Source: Paenibacillus sedimenti (GTDB taxonomy: Bacteria; Bacillota; Bacilli; Paenibacillales; NBRC-103111). From it: DNA of 64,000 bases. Positions 34,601 through 44,093 of this stretch are shown in pieces (position 1 is the stretch's first letter; each line of letters starts with the position of its first letter). The stretch is from NCBI RefSeq assembly GCF_014534655.1, contig NZ_JACVVD010000017.1, positions 32,927 to 96,926 of the forward strand, in the 5' to 3' direction. The notes below the pieces were generated by a model, which ran no database searches, had not been told where the DNA came from, and was given only the letters and a program-made list of their open reading frames with translations. The position numbers were made by a program, and so were the translations under genes.

Positions 34601-36925
34601 TTGAAATTTAGTGACGGCCAGTGGATGACCCGGAAAGGGTACCAAATTATAAGTCCTGTTGAAGTGCATGACATCTATACAACGGATCGTTCGCTTACAC
34701 TATTCGGTCCGCCTAAACCGATCGTTGACCGTTCCGGCGAGCTGGATACGCCGCTAATTGAGGTGAAGCTTTCTTCTCCGCTTCAAGACGTGATCCGCGT
34801 GCAAATTTATCATCATAAAGGGAAGCGTCAGGTCGGCCCTTTTTTTACGATCAACACGGATGAGGGCCTTTCGGTTGACGTTCAAGCGAATACGCAAGAA
34901 GCAAGTCTGACCAGCGGCAACTTGCGTGCAAGCATTCGCCGGGATCAGCCATGGAACCTTCAGTTCGATTACAACGGACGCAAGCTGACCTCAAGCGGCT
35001 TCAAGAGCATGGGGTATGTAATTTCCGATAACGAGGGCGCCTTTGTTCGCGATCAGCTTGATTTGGGTGTTGGAGAAAGCGTTTACGGTCTCGGCGAGAG
35101 GTTTACATCGTTTGTGAAAAACGGCCAGAGCGTCGATATCTGGAACCGCGACGGAGGCACGAACTCCGAGCAGTCTTATAAAAATATTCCTTTTTATTTA
35201 ACCAATAAAGGTTACGGAGTTTTCGTCAATCACCCCGAGAACGTATCGTTTGAGGTTGCCTCTGAAAAAGTATCCAAGGTGCAGTTCAGTGTAGGGGGCG
35301 AATACCTGGAGTATTTCCTGATCGGCGGTGCTGACTTGAAGGAAGTACTAAGCAACTACACGACATTAACCGGAAAGCCCGCGCTGCCGCCGGCATGGAC
35401 GTTCGGTCTTTGGCTGACGACATCGTTCACGACCAACTACGACGAATCAACGGTAACCGGGTTCATCGATGGGATGGCCGAGAGAGAACTTCCGCTGCAT
35501 GTGTTCCACTTCGACTGCTTCTGGATGAGAGAATTCCATTGGTGCGATTTCGAATGGGATAAACGGATTTTCCCGGAGCCGGAGCAAATGCTCCAGCGTT
35601 TGAAAAGCAAAGGCCTGAAAATTTGCGTCTGGATCAACCCTTATATCGCGCAGCGATCCCCCATGTTTGAAGAAGGGATGGCGAACGGTTACCTGATCAA
35701 AAGGCCGAACGGCGACGTCTGGCAGTGGGACATGTGGCAGCCGGGCATGGGCATCGTCGACTTCACCAATCCGGCGGCCTGCGAATGGTATGCCGACAAG
35801 CTGAGGAAGCTTGTCGATATGGGCGTCGATTCTTTCAAGACAGATTTCGGCGAGCGCATCCCGACGGATGTTGTCTATCACGACGGCTCGGATCCGTTCA
35901 AGATGCACAACTATTACACGCAATTGTATAACAAAGTCGTCTTTGACGTACTGGAAGAAAAGCTCGGCAAAGGCGAAGCAGCTTTGTTCGCTCGTTCCGC
36001 GACGGCAGGCGGGCAGCAGTTCCCTGTCCATTGGGGCGGCGACTGCACAGCTACTTATGAATCGATGGCCGAAAGCCTGCGCGGCGGCTTATCGCTCGGC
36101 TTGTCCGGCTTCGGCTTCTGGAGCCACGATATCGGCGGTTTCGAAAGTACCTCCAGTGCGGATTTATACAAGCGCTGGGCCGCGTTCGGATTGCTTTCCA
36201 GCCACAGCCGCCTTCACGGAAGCCGCTCGTACCGGGTTCCTTGGATGTACGATGAAGAAGCGGTTGACGTGCTTCGCCACTTCACGAAGCTCAAGAGCAG
36301 GCTGATGCCGTACATCTTCAGCACAGCAGTCGAGGCTTCGCAAAAAGGTCTGCCGCTTATGCGGGCCATGGTATTGGAATTCGCGAATGACCCTACCTGC
36401 GATTACTTGGATCGCCAGTATATGATTGGGGATTCTCTGTTGGTTGCTCCGGTCTTTGACGAAACGGGCGTAGCCTCTTACTACTTGCCCGCCGGAACTT
36501 GGACCAACTTCCTGACAGGCGCCAAAGTCGAAGGAGGCAGATGGTTCAAGGAACAGCATGACTATTTGAGCATACCGCTCTTCGTGCGTCCAAACACTTT
36601 ACTCGCTGTTGGTACGGTGGATGAGAAGCCGGATTACGATTACACGTTGCATAGCGAGCACCATCTCTTCGAGCTGGAAGATGGACAGGAAGCCGTATCC
36701 CGCGTTTATCATCCGGCAACCAAGGAAGCTGTTACGCTAACTGCTGCGCGCAGCGGCAACATCATTAAAGCTACCGCTGCAGGAGCAGCCTATGGCAGCC
36801 GGTGGAGCCTCATTCTAAGAGGAATATCTTCCGTGACAGCTGTGGAAGGCGGAAGGCAGGAAGCGCATGAATTCGGGGTGCGCATAACGGCAACCACTTC
36901 CGACAAAGTCATCATAACGGTATGA
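34601..36925 (+). CDS. yicI: Alpha-xylosidase, GH31 family (YicI type)
   Basis: This 774-residue cytosolic enzyme matches E. coli YicI (772 residues) closely end to end, for example LDLGVGESVYGLGERFTSFV, VNHPENVSFEVASEKVSKVQFSV and PPAWTFGLWLTTSFTTNYDE. The catalytic nucleophile is Asp415 in SFKTDFGERIP; the acid/base is Asp481 in VHWGGDCTATYESMAESLRG. Its reaction is removal of alpha-1,6-linked xylose from the non-reducing end of xyloglucan oligosaccharides such as isoprimeverose. There is no signal peptide, so it acts on imported sugars. It starts at TTG 34601 with AAGGAG upstream. The divergent AraC gene is the probable regulator. Confidence 0.95.
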   Translation: MKFSDGQWMTRKGYQIISPVEVHDIYTTDRSLTLFGPPKPIVDRSGELDTPLIEVKLSSPLQDVIRVQIYHHKGKRQVGPFFTINTDEGLSVDVQANTQEASLTSGNLRASIRRDQPWNLQFDYNGRKLTSSGFKSMGYVISDNEGAFVRDQLDLGVGESVYGLGERFTSFVKNGQSVDIWNRDGGTNSEQSYKNIPFYLTNKGYGVFVNHPENVSFEVASEKVSKVQFSVGGEYLEYFLIGGADLKEVLSNYTTLTGKPALPPAWTFGLWLTTSFTTNYDESTVTGFIDGMAERELPLHVFHFDCFWMREFHWCDFEWDKRIFPEPEQMLQRLKSKGLKICVWINPYIAQRSPMFEEGMANGYLIKRPNGDVWQWDMWQPGMGIVDFTNPAACEWYADKLRKLVDMGVDSFKTDFGERIPTDVVYHDGSDPFKMHNYYTQLYNKVVFDVLEEKLGKGEAALFARSATAGGQQFPVHWGGDCTATYESMAESLRGGLSLGLSGFGFWSHDIGGFESTSSADLYKRWAAFGLLSSHSRLHGSRSYRVPWMYDEEAVDVLRHFTKLKSRLMPYIFSTAVEASQKGLPLMRAMVLEFANDPTCDYLDRQYMIGDSLLVAPVFDETGVASYYLPAGTWTNFLTGAKVEGGRWFKEQHDYLSIPLFVRPNTLLAVGTVDEKPDYDYTLHSEHHLFELEDGQEAVSRVYHPATKEAVTLTAARSGNIIKATAAGAAYGSRWSLILRGISSVTAVEGGRQEAHEFGVRITATTSDKVIITV

Positions 36926-36930
36926 TTAAC

Positions 36931-36967
36931 TTTCCCCCTCAAGTCTAATCCGGACGTGAGGGGGAAA
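36931..36967 (+). terminator. Terminator after the alpha-xylosidase gene
   Basis: A perfect 11-bp stem (TTTCCCCCTCA / TGAGGGGGAAA) with a 15-base loop lies 5 bases after the stop; the trailing sequence is TTC, so termination may be partial. Confidence 0.8.
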
Positions 36968-37008
36968 TTCTTGCATAAGGATATATCGGCAGCAGGAGGG
37001 CGGAGGCC

Positions 37009-38784
37009 TTGGAACGTATTTTACGCATGTTGAACGGGCGTCTGCGCAGCAAACTGATCGTCGTTTTTTCGCTCATAGTGGCCTTGATTGTGATCTTGCT
37101 GTCCTATCTCTCCTATCGGCAATCATCCTTGATGAATGAGGAGAATTTCATTGCCAGCAACCAGAAAATCATGAAACTGGTCAATCAGAACCTGGATAAT
37201 TACATCAGTAAGATCGACGAGTTTACGCTGTCTCCGCGGAAAGATTCCGTATTCATGGATGCGATTATTTCCAATGAATATTTGGCTCAGTTCAATATCC
37301 AGAACCAGATCAAGAATATGTTCTACTCGCGTGAAGATATTGAAGAAATAACGATTTACACGCCCATCAATCACACCCAGTATCGGCTCTCCCGTTCTAC
37401 GGTCAATTTAACGCAGCAAAGCGACTATCAAACGGAGCAGGAAGCTTGGTATAAAGAAGCGGCGGGGAGCCCCAAATTCCGCAGTATGGAACCTGCATCC
37501 CAGTCACAGCAATTTCTGGTGTTTCACCGGATTCTAATCAACATTGCGGATAAAAGGCCTTTAGCCGTCATTTCGGTCACGTTGAATTATCGGGAGCTTA
37601 ACCGTATTTTCGGTGATCTTTCGGATAAATCGGGTGAGGTCCTGGGGCTTTTTAACTATGAGAATCAGCTTTTTTATAGCAATAATGATGATGTCACGGA
37701 TTCCCAGTGGAAAGGTTTGCTGGCAAGGGTCGACGAGCAAGCCGGGGAGGCTGGTTATTCGGAACAGAGCATTGAGCGATCTTTATTTTTAGCCCAATAT
37801 AATATCTCCGGGCAAAACAAGTGGAAGCTGGTTAAGCTGACGCCGATTGCCGAACTGAATAAAGCTGCGGCGAACGCAAGATGGATTAATTTAGTCGTGG
37901 GCTGCGGGTTCTTGGTATTTTTCATTATCGTGGTCATCTTCGTTTCAAATGCGATTACAGGAAGGCTTAAAGATTTTTCGCGCAGAATAGAGCAGCTTGG
38001 AGAAGGCAATTTTGAACTCGATTACGAGTTTAAAGGAAGGGACGAAATCGCGCATCTCTCCAGAAAGTTTAATCAGATGGTGGTCAGAATCAATGATTTG
38101 ATCGCGGAACGCTATGAAATCAAGCTGAACGAACGGAATGCCCGGTTAAAAGCGCTGGAAGCGCAAATCAATCCGCATTTTCTATACAACTCCTTGCAGG
38201 CGATTTCGACGGAAGCGATTATCCATGAGGTCGATTCTATCCAGCAAATGGTTGATGCGCTGGCCTCGTCACTGCGATACTGCATCAAAGATGGGGAAAC
38301 CGTCAGCGTGGGGCATGAGCTGGAACATATTCAGAACTATCTGGTTTTGCAAAAGGCGAGATTCGGCGAACGATTACAAGTAGCGATCGATATTCCTGCG
38401 GAAGCCATGGCTATTCTTATTCCCAAAATGACTCTGCAAATTTTGCTGGAAAATGCGATTGAACATGCGCTGGAGCAAATGTCTGAAGCCATTTATATCG
38501 AAATCATGGCGGACTGGGATGAACAATGGCTCGTTCTTCACGTCGCTGATGACGGACCGGGCATGAATGCTAAGCGTTTGGAAGAAGTCAGAGCAGGGAT
38601 GAACGAGAATTATTTGGAGGTTCAAGAAGAGATCGGTTTGAAAAATTTGTATTCCCGCATCAAGCTGATGTATGGCCGCGATGCTCACATGACAATGAAC
38701 AGCCAACCTGGTCAAGGAACCGATATTCAAATCAGACTGCCGATCAGAAAGGAGGGTCAACATGTACAAAGCACTGATTATTGA
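37009..38784 (+). CDS. YesM-type sensor histidine kinase (second pair)
   Basis: This 591-residue kinase has the same layout as that at 26139: helix 1 (LIVVFSLIVALIVILLSYLSY), extracellular sensor (about residues 40-290), helix 2 (INLVVGCGFLVFFIIVVIFVSNAI), HAMP, and a His_kinase domain with EAQINPHFLYNSLQAISTEA. The ATPase domain has DDGPGM and GLKNLYSRIKLMYG. It starts at TTG 37009, with AGGAGGG nine bases before; the closer GGAGG is only 2 bases away. The 3' end overlaps the regulator gene by 23 bases, so translation of the pair is coupled. Confidence 0.88.
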   Translation: MERILRMLNGRLRSKLIVVFSLIVALIVILLSYLSYRQSSLMNEENFIASNQKIMKLVNQNLDNYISKIDEFTLSPRKDSVFMDAIISNEYLAQFNIQNQIKNMFYSREDIEEITIYTPINHTQYRLSRSTVNLTQQSDYQTEQEAWYKEAAGSPKFRSMEPASQSQQFLVFHRILINIADKRPLAVISVTLNYRELNRIFGDLSDKSGEVLGLFNYENQLFYSNNDDVTDSQWKGLLARVDEQAGEAGYSEQSIERSLFLAQYNISGQNKWKLVKLTPIAELNKAAANARWINLVVGCGFLVFFIIVVIFVSNAITGRLKDFSRRIEQLGEGNFELDYEFKGRDEIAHLSRKFNQMVVRINDLIAERYEIKLNERNARLKALEAQINPHFLYNSLQAISTEAIIHEVDSIQQMVDALASSLRYCIKDGETVSVGHELEHIQNYLVLQKARFGERLQVAIDIPAEAMAILIPKMTLQILLENAIEHALEQMSEAIYIEIMADWDEQWLVLHVADDGPGMNAKRLEEVRAGMNENYLEVQEEIGLKNLYSRIKLMYGRDAHMTMNSQPGQGTDIQIRLPIRKEGQHVQSTDY

Positions 38785-40366
38785 TGATGAAGAGCCTGCC
38801 AGACGCGCGATCCGTGCTCTTGGAGCCTGGGACGAACACCGGATTACGATGGTTGACGAAGCGAAAGACGGGTTAGAAGGGCTTAGTCTGCTGGCGTCCA
38901 TTCAGCCGGATCTGATTTTCGTCGATATGCGCATGCCGTTTCTAGGCGGGGTAGAATTTTTGCAGCAAGCCAAGGCGGTATCTTCCGGCAAGTGTATTGT
39001 GGTGAGCGGATACGACGATTTTGAATTTGCCAGGGGAGCCATTACGTCTGGGGCACTTGATTACATGCTGAAGCCGATCAAAAAAGCGGAGCTGAATCAG
39101 GCGATTGCCAAGACGGTAGCGCAGCTTGATCGTGAGCAGGCAGAGCGTAACACCAGGCTCACCGGCGCGATCTTGCACAACATTTCGATGCCGCTCGTGA
39201 AAGAGAAGATTTTTGCATCAATCATCGATCAAAATGGTAAATTCCATAAAATCAAAGAGCTGGAGATGTTGATCGAAGCGAAGCCGAATGATCGCTTTCA
39301 AGTGATCGTTATGACCGTATTGAATCTATCATCCGTGAGCGAGAAGAAATTCAGCGGTGACATGCATGCTTGTTATTATGCGATTACGAATGCGTTAAAC
39401 GAGCTTTTATCCTCGGCGGGGCAGACATTTAGCTTCAAAAACAATAGAGAAGAGCAGGAGTTTATTATCGTACTGTCTCCTTCGGAGCAAGCCGACTTTG
39501 TAATTAGCCAAGATGTTCAGCAGGCTGCGACACGGTTGCAAGAGACGTTCGGAACAAAGAGCATGGCCGCTGTAGGAGAGGTCACAGAGCGACTTGATCA
39601 ATTGGATACGGCCTATCAGTCGGCCAAAACATTACTGATGCAGGCTAATTTACTGGAATCCAAAGGTTTGGAAGCCGATAGGGCCATGGACGCTGCGAAT
39701 CGAATGTCTATTTTAGTGAAAAAAGATTTACTGCTGCATGCTCTGGAAATGGGCAGTGCGGTGTATGCCGTCAACATCATACGGGATTTCTTCGAAGAGA
39801 TAAGGCGATCCGGCTATTTCAGCATAGAGATGATGCTTCAATGCAGCACGGAGATTCGAATCATTGCGGACCAGCTTGCCATCGAAGGAAGTGCCTTATC
39901 CTCATATCCTTCCCATCTTCTAGAGCGATTCGAGCTTTTGTTCGATAATCGGGTAATGGAATTTGACGACTACGCAAAGGGATTGACCGGCTTTATGGAG
40001 GAATGGTTCTCAGCCCTGCTCCATAGCCATAAATCGGCGGATAAGCTGAATGTCGATCAAATTAAAGATTATATCGACCACCATTATTATGAAGACATCT
40101 CCATCGCATTATTTACGGAAAAACACTATATCAGCAAAGAACACCTGCTGCGTCTTTTCAAGCAAAAATACGGCAGCGGCATTTATGAGTATACGCTGAA
40201 TGTCCGCATGGACAAAGCCAAAGAGCTGCTGAAGGACCCGGAGCTTAAAATACAAACCGTAAGCGAGAAAATCGGATATAACGATACCAACTATTTCAGC
40301 AAGGCGTTTAAGAAGCATGTTGGCGTGTCGCCACTCGAATTCAGAAAGCAATCCATCACAGGGTAA
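38762..40366 (+). CDS. AraC-type response regulator (second pair)
   Basis: The product has 534 residues: receiver domain with IDDEEPARRAIRAL, phosphorylated Asp55 in LIFVDMRMPFLGG, CIVVSGYDDFEFA and YMLKPIKK. A helical middle region follows, and the C-terminal AraC domain is IALFTEKHYISKEHLLRLFKQKYG and VSEKIGYNDTNYFSKAFKKHVGVSPLEFRK. AAAGGAGGG lies before the ATG. It is followed after 40 bases by the GH3 gene without a terminator, so kinase, regulator and glycosidase probably form one operon. Confidence 0.92.
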   Translation: MYKALIIDDEEPARRAIRALGAWDEHRITMVDEAKDGLEGLSLLASIQPDLIFVDMRMPFLGGVEFLQQAKAVSSGKCIVVSGYDDFEFARGAITSGALDYMLKPIKKAELNQAIAKTVAQLDREQAERNTRLTGAILHNISMPLVKEKIFASIIDQNGKFHKIKELEMLIEAKPNDRFQVIVMTVLNLSSVSEKKFSGDMHACYYAITNALNELLSSAGQTFSFKNNREEQEFIIVLSPSEQADFVISQDVQQAATRLQETFGTKSMAAVGEVTERLDQLDTAYQSAKTLLMQANLLESKGLEADRAMDAANRMSILVKKDLLLHALEMGSAVYAVNIIRDFFEEIRRSGYFSIEMMLQCSTEIRIIADQLAIEGSALSSYPSHLLERFELLFDNRVMEFDDYAKGLTGFMEEWFSALLHSHKSADKLNVDQIKDYIDHHYYEDISIALFTEKHYISKEHLLRLFKQKYGSGIYEYTLNVRMDKAKELLKDPELKIQTVSEKIGYNDTNYFSKAFKKHVGVSPLEFRKQSITG

Positions 40367-40406
40367 TGAAAGCGATTTCAAATGATCGATGAAGGTGAGG
40401 TTAATT

Positions 40407-43379
40407 ATGAGCATACTTACAGGTTTACCATTTCAAAACACGGAACTATCCCTCGATGAGCGTGTTGCGGATCTCATATCCCGGTTTACTTTGGAAGAGA
40501 AAATTAATCTGATGACCCAATACCAGACAGAGGTACCTCGTCTAGGAGTAAAGCCGTATAAGCACGGGACCGAAGGGGCTCATGGCGTGGCATGGTTGGG
40601 AGAAGCGACGGTGTTCCCGCAAAATATCGGACTAGCCTGCACGTGGAATCCGGATTTGCTGCGCGAGATCGGTTCGGCCATCGGTGATGAAGCCAGAGTG
40701 TATTACCAAAAAAATCCTGCGATTAATGGACTTACGATTTGGGCGCCGACAGTTGATATGGAGCGGGATCCACGCTGGGGACGGACGGAGGAAGCCTACG
40801 GCGAAGATCCTTATTTGACAGGGCGGATTTCAACGGAGCTGGTGAAAGGCATGCAGGGTCCGCATCCGTTTTATTTGAAGACGGTTGCAACATTAAAGCA
40901 TTTCCTAGGCAATAATAATGAGATTAATCGGGGGGAATGCTCCGTCAGCATCGATCCGCGCAACATGCGGGAATATTATTTGAAAGCGTTCGAGCCGGCA
41001 TTCCGGGAAGGCGGGGCTCTTTCTATGATGACCGCTTATAATGCGGTAAACGGCACACTCTGTAATCTGAATCCGGATGTGAACCGGATCGTAAAGGGCG
41101 AGTGGGGCATGCAAGGCTTTGTCGTCAGTGATGCGGGGGATGTACTCGGAACCGTACGCGATCATCATTACATGCAATCCTACGCGATGGCTGTGGCGGA
41201 ATCCGTGAAGAACGGCATCGACAGTATCACCGACGATCAGGAAATCACGCTTCGCGCCATTCGTGATGCCATAGAGCTAGGCCTGCTCGGCGAAGAGGAT
41301 CTGGATCATGCGCTGAGCAATACGTTCCGTGTCAGATTCAGGCTAGGAGAATTTGATCCGGAGGCAAACAATCCTTATGCGAATATACCTGAAACCAAGC
41401 TGTGTGCGCCTGAGCATGCTGAGTTATCCTTGAGAGCAGCGCGCGAGTCGATCGTGCTGCTCAAAAATGATGGCATACTGCCATTGAAGAAAGATTTGAA
41501 AAAGGTTGCGGTTATTGGACCGCTAGCGAATACGGTTTATACCGATTGGTATAGCGGTACCCCAAATTATCGCATCACGCCGCTGCAAGGGATTCGGGAA
41601 AAGATGGCAGACAAGGCATTGGGTAATGTCGATAGCAAAAGTGAATATAACAATGTTGAAAGCAAAAGTGAATTTAACGATGCCGAAAGCAAAAGTGAAT
41701 ACAACAATGCTGAAAGCAAAAGTGAATATAACAATGCCAATGACCACGCTGTAGTCTTTGAGGAAGGCTGCGACCGCATTCGCCTCCGCAGCAGGCGAAC
41801 CGGCGGATACGTCGGGCTCAGCGCCGGCGCGCAGCCACTGCTTGTGGCCGACCGCGCAGAGGCGGCTAACGCCGCGCTGTTCGATCGCGCCGACTGGGGC
41901 TGGGGCAGCGTCACGCTGCGGGCCGCTGCCAGCGGCAAGTTCGTCACCGAGACCGACGACGGTCGTCTCGCCGCAATTGCCGACGAAGCCCGCGGCTGGT
42001 TCGTCAAGGAAGCCTTCGGCTTCGAGGCGCTGGAAGGCGCCGAAGCCGCGATGAAGTCATGGGCCGGCAGGCACGTGGCGGCCGGCGAGGGCGGCGTACT
42101 GACCGTTGGCGAAGCCGGTCATACGGACGGCGTCGATCGCTTCGAGATCGACGTGGTTCGGGGCGGCATCCGCGCTGCGGTGGATGCCGCGAAGTCTGCC
42201 GACGCAGCTGTCGTTTTCGTCGGCAACAACCCGTTCATCAACGGCAAGGAATGCGTTGATCGCCCGGACCTGACGCTTCCTCCAGCACAGGAAGCGCTCA
42301 TTCGCGCCGTGTTCGAAGCGAATCCGAATACGGTCGTGGTCATCGTCGGCAGCTACCCGTGCGCCGTCAATTGGCAAGACGAGCATATGCCGGCTATGCT
42401 CTACAGCTCTCATGCCGGACAGGAGCTCGGCCACGCGGTGGCTGACGTGCTGTTTGGCGATTATAATCCGGCGGGGAGGCTGAACATGACCTGGTACCGT
42501 TCTATAGACCAGCTTCCCGATCTGATGGATTATGACATCATCAAAGGGAAGCGGACGTACCAGTATTTTGACGGCGACGTTTTATACCCGTTCGGTCACG
42601 GACTTTCCTATACAAATTTTCGTTATAGCGATTTATCGCTAAGTGAGGCAGAAATCAACGCTGATGGTCTTCTGCAGGTTAGCATCCGGATTGAGAACAC
42701 AGGAAGTCAGGCCGGGGACGAGGTCGTTCAATTCTATGTCCGCGCCAACGAATCCAGTGTCAGACGCCCGTTGAAGACACTTAAGGGCTTCCAAAGGGTA
42801 CATCTGCTTCCCGGTCACCAAGAAACCGTAACCTTTACGCTGCCGGCAACTGAGCTCGCTTTCTGGGATGTCACCCGCGATCGTTACTGTGTAGAAAGCG
42901 GTTCTTACAGCGTCATGATTGGTCGCTCTTCAGGGAACTACCAAGCTGAAGCATCCTTTACCGTTCGTGGAGAAGAGGTGCCTCCACGCCAACTGGATGC
43001 CGCCGTTCGCGCTATCAACTATGACGACTACGCTGACGTCTACCTGGATGAATGCCGCGAAGGCGGCGGTGCGTGCTTGCGCAGCCGCGGTGAAACAGGC
43101 TGGATCGCCTTTCGCAACGCGGATCTGGGCAGAGGCGTTCATGGTTTCGAAGCTCGCGTAGCTCACGCGTTGTCGGGCGCGCAGATCGAAATCCGGCTGG
43201 ATGCGCCTGACGGACCGCTTGCTGGCGTATGCGACGTACCGCCAACGGGAGGTTGGCAGGCGTGGACGACTGTGACGGCGCCCGTATCCGGCTCTGGGAT
43301 CACCGGTATCCGTGATGTTTACCTGTGCTTTGCGGGAACCGTGCAAATCAGTTGGTTCCGTCTGCACAGCCAGGAGTAG
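40407..43379 (+). CDS. Modular GH3 glycosidase with fascin-like insert and C-terminal CBM6-like domain
   Basis: This is a 990-residue enzyme without a signal peptide. It shows the N-terminal GH3 barrel (HGTEGAHGVAWLGEATVFPQ; nucleophile Asp242 in GFVVSDAGD; LKHFLGNNNE), then the start of the second GH3 domain (ESIVLLKNDGILPLKKDLKKVAVIGPLA). A four-copy 9-residue repeat follows (408-443), then a fascin-like beta-trefoil insert (about 455-560, RLRSRRTGGYVGLS), the rest of GH3 domain 2 (AAVVFVGNNPFINGKECVDR; SSHAGQELGHAVADVLFGDYNPAGRL), a fibronectin-type III-like domain and a CBM6-like module from about 870. Beta-glucosidase, beta-xylosidase or a related activity on oligosaccharides is likely. 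The start is ATG 40407 (AAGGTGAGG, 6 bases), not the ATG at 40389. Confidence 0.9.
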   Translation: MSILTGLPFQNTELSLDERVADLISRFTLEEKINLMTQYQTEVPRLGVKPYKHGTEGAHGVAWLGEATVFPQNIGLACTWNPDLLREIGSAIGDEARVYYQKNPAINGLTIWAPTVDMERDPRWGRTEEAYGEDPYLTGRISTELVKGMQGPHPFYLKTVATLKHFLGNNNEINRGECSVSIDPRNMREYYLKAFEPAFREGGALSMMTAYNAVNGTLCNLNPDVNRIVKGEWGMQGFVVSDAGDVLGTVRDHHYMQSYAMAVAESVKNGIDSITDDQEITLRAIRDAIELGLLGEEDLDHALSNTFRVRFRLGEFDPEANNPYANIPETKLCAPEHAELSLRAARESIVLLKNDGILPLKKDLKKVAVIGPLANTVYTDWYSGTPNYRITPLQGIREKMADKALGNVDSKSEYNNVESKSEFNDAESKSEYNNAESKSEYNNANDHAVVFEEGCDRIRLRSRRTGGYVGLSAGAQPLLVADRAEAANAALFDRADWGWGSVTLRAAASGKFVTETDDGRLAAIADEARGWFVKEAFGFEALEGAEAAMKSWAGRHVAAGEGGVLTVGEAGHTDGVDRFEIDVVRGGIRAAVDAAKSADAAVVFVGNNPFINGKECVDRPDLTLPPAQEALIRAVFEANPNTVVVIVGSYPCAVNWQDEHMPAMLYSSHAGQELGHAVADVLFGDYNPAGRLNMTWYRSIDQLPDLMDYDIIKGKRTYQYFDGDVLYPFGHGLSYTNFRYSDLSLSEAEINADGLLQVSIRIENTGSQAGDEVVQFYVRANESSVRRPLKTLKGFQRVHLLPGHQETVTFTLPATELAFWDVTRDRYCVESGSYSVMIGRSSGNYQAEASFTVRGEEVPPRQLDAAVRAINYDDYADVYLDECREGGGACLRSRGETGWIAFRNADLGRGVHGFEARVAHALSGAQIEIRLDAPDGPLAGVCDVPPTGGWQAWTTVTAPVSGSGITGIRDVYLCFAGTVQISWFRLHSQE
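41628..41735 (+). repeat. Four tandem 27-bp repeats inside the GH3 gene
   Basis: The four units encode (V/A)-(D/E)-S-K-S-E-(Y/F)-N-(N/D). They share the block AGCAAAAGTGAAT and differ mainly at third positions and at the two variable residues. They are AT-rich and sit exactly between the AT-moderate first half and the GC-rich fascin-like insert, forming an acidic, asparagine-rich linker. Confidence 0.95.
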
Positions 43380-43391
43380 GCACTTCCCCAA

Positions 43392-43428
43392 AAATTGCAG
43401 CTGGCCCCCAGGCCGCTGCAATTTTTTT
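43392..43428 (+). terminator. Terminator after the GH3 gene
   Basis: A perfect 10-bp stem (AAATTGCAGC / GCTGCAATTT) followed by further T, 13 bases after the stop codon. Confidence 0.9.
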
Positions 43429-44093
43429 GATGTATGAGTTTATATGTTGTCGGGGACAGTTACCCGGGTAACGCCGCAAGCGTTCAGGAGAGCAGCTGGT
43501 ATAGAAAGATGGCCGATGCATACGCATGAAAAAGTGAATTGGAATTACTATTCGCTAATAAAGACTCGCGGGACGATTAACCGACTTAGATATCTATGAG
43601 TGAGAGAGTAGAGAACAGATGACTATAAGTAACGAACAAAGTTCTTTAAATATAGACGTTTGTTCGCTCGAGCCATTATTTTGACCATTAGCCATCATTT
43701 AGCGTCAGAGTATGTTTTTAATAACGACCATGGTTCGTTATTCAAGCGATGAGCGTAGAAACCGTGGCAACGCCGTGTATCGGATCCGAATTCGCCTTCG
43801 GAAGCTACAACCGCGACGCTAGATGATTCGTGGCTGCATGATCCGCGAAGATAACGCGGATTTTTCGCATTAACGCGCCCGGACACGACGCTGCAGCCGA
43901 GTAAAGTTTGTTTCTTCGCGTTAAGTTAAAGCCGCGCTCCCATTTGCCTAATTCCGAGTTTAGGATCCCGCTCCCACGCGCATGACATTTTTTTACCCTT
44001 ATGAAGGCACCATTTTACATAGACCCTAGCGCGAGAATCTAGTTAAATTAACTTATGCTTAACGCTTACAAATAAAAAGGGAGGCAACATTCA
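43429..44093. other. 665-base gap without a convincing gene, rich in palindromes
   Basis: No reading frame with a ribosome binding site and family resemblance was found on either strand. The gap holds a perfect 14-bp palindrome (GTTACCCGGGTAAC, 43459-43472), inverted pairs CGAACAAA/TTTGTTCG (43633-43666) and AATAACGA/TCGTTATT (43720-43742), and a terminator-like hairpin at 43841-43866. The last 230 bases presumably contain the promoter of the binding-protein gene at 44094, but no clear -35/-10 pair was recognised. A small RNA ending at the hairpin is possible but unproven. Confidence 0.6.
43841..43866 (+). terminator. Terminator-like hairpin inside the gene-free gap
   Basis: Stem ATCCGCG / CGCGGAT with a 7-base loop, followed by TTTTT. 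No gene precedes it on the plus strand, so it ends either an unrecognised RNA or a lost gene. Confidence 0.7.

Noticed and set aside
41628..41735. Tandem repeats considered as a CRISPR array
   Set aside because: The 27-bp units abut without spacers, stay in frame and code inside a conserved enzyme; no cas genes nearby.
41523..41747. Hydrophobic repeated frame antisense to the GH3 repeats (FTFAF units)
   Set aside because: It is only the reverse strand of the 27-bp coding repeats; no start site and no gene context.
43695..43886. 63-codon minus-strand frame in the gene-free gap
   Set aside because: No ribosome binding site or recognisable family; spans the palindromes and terminator hairpin.
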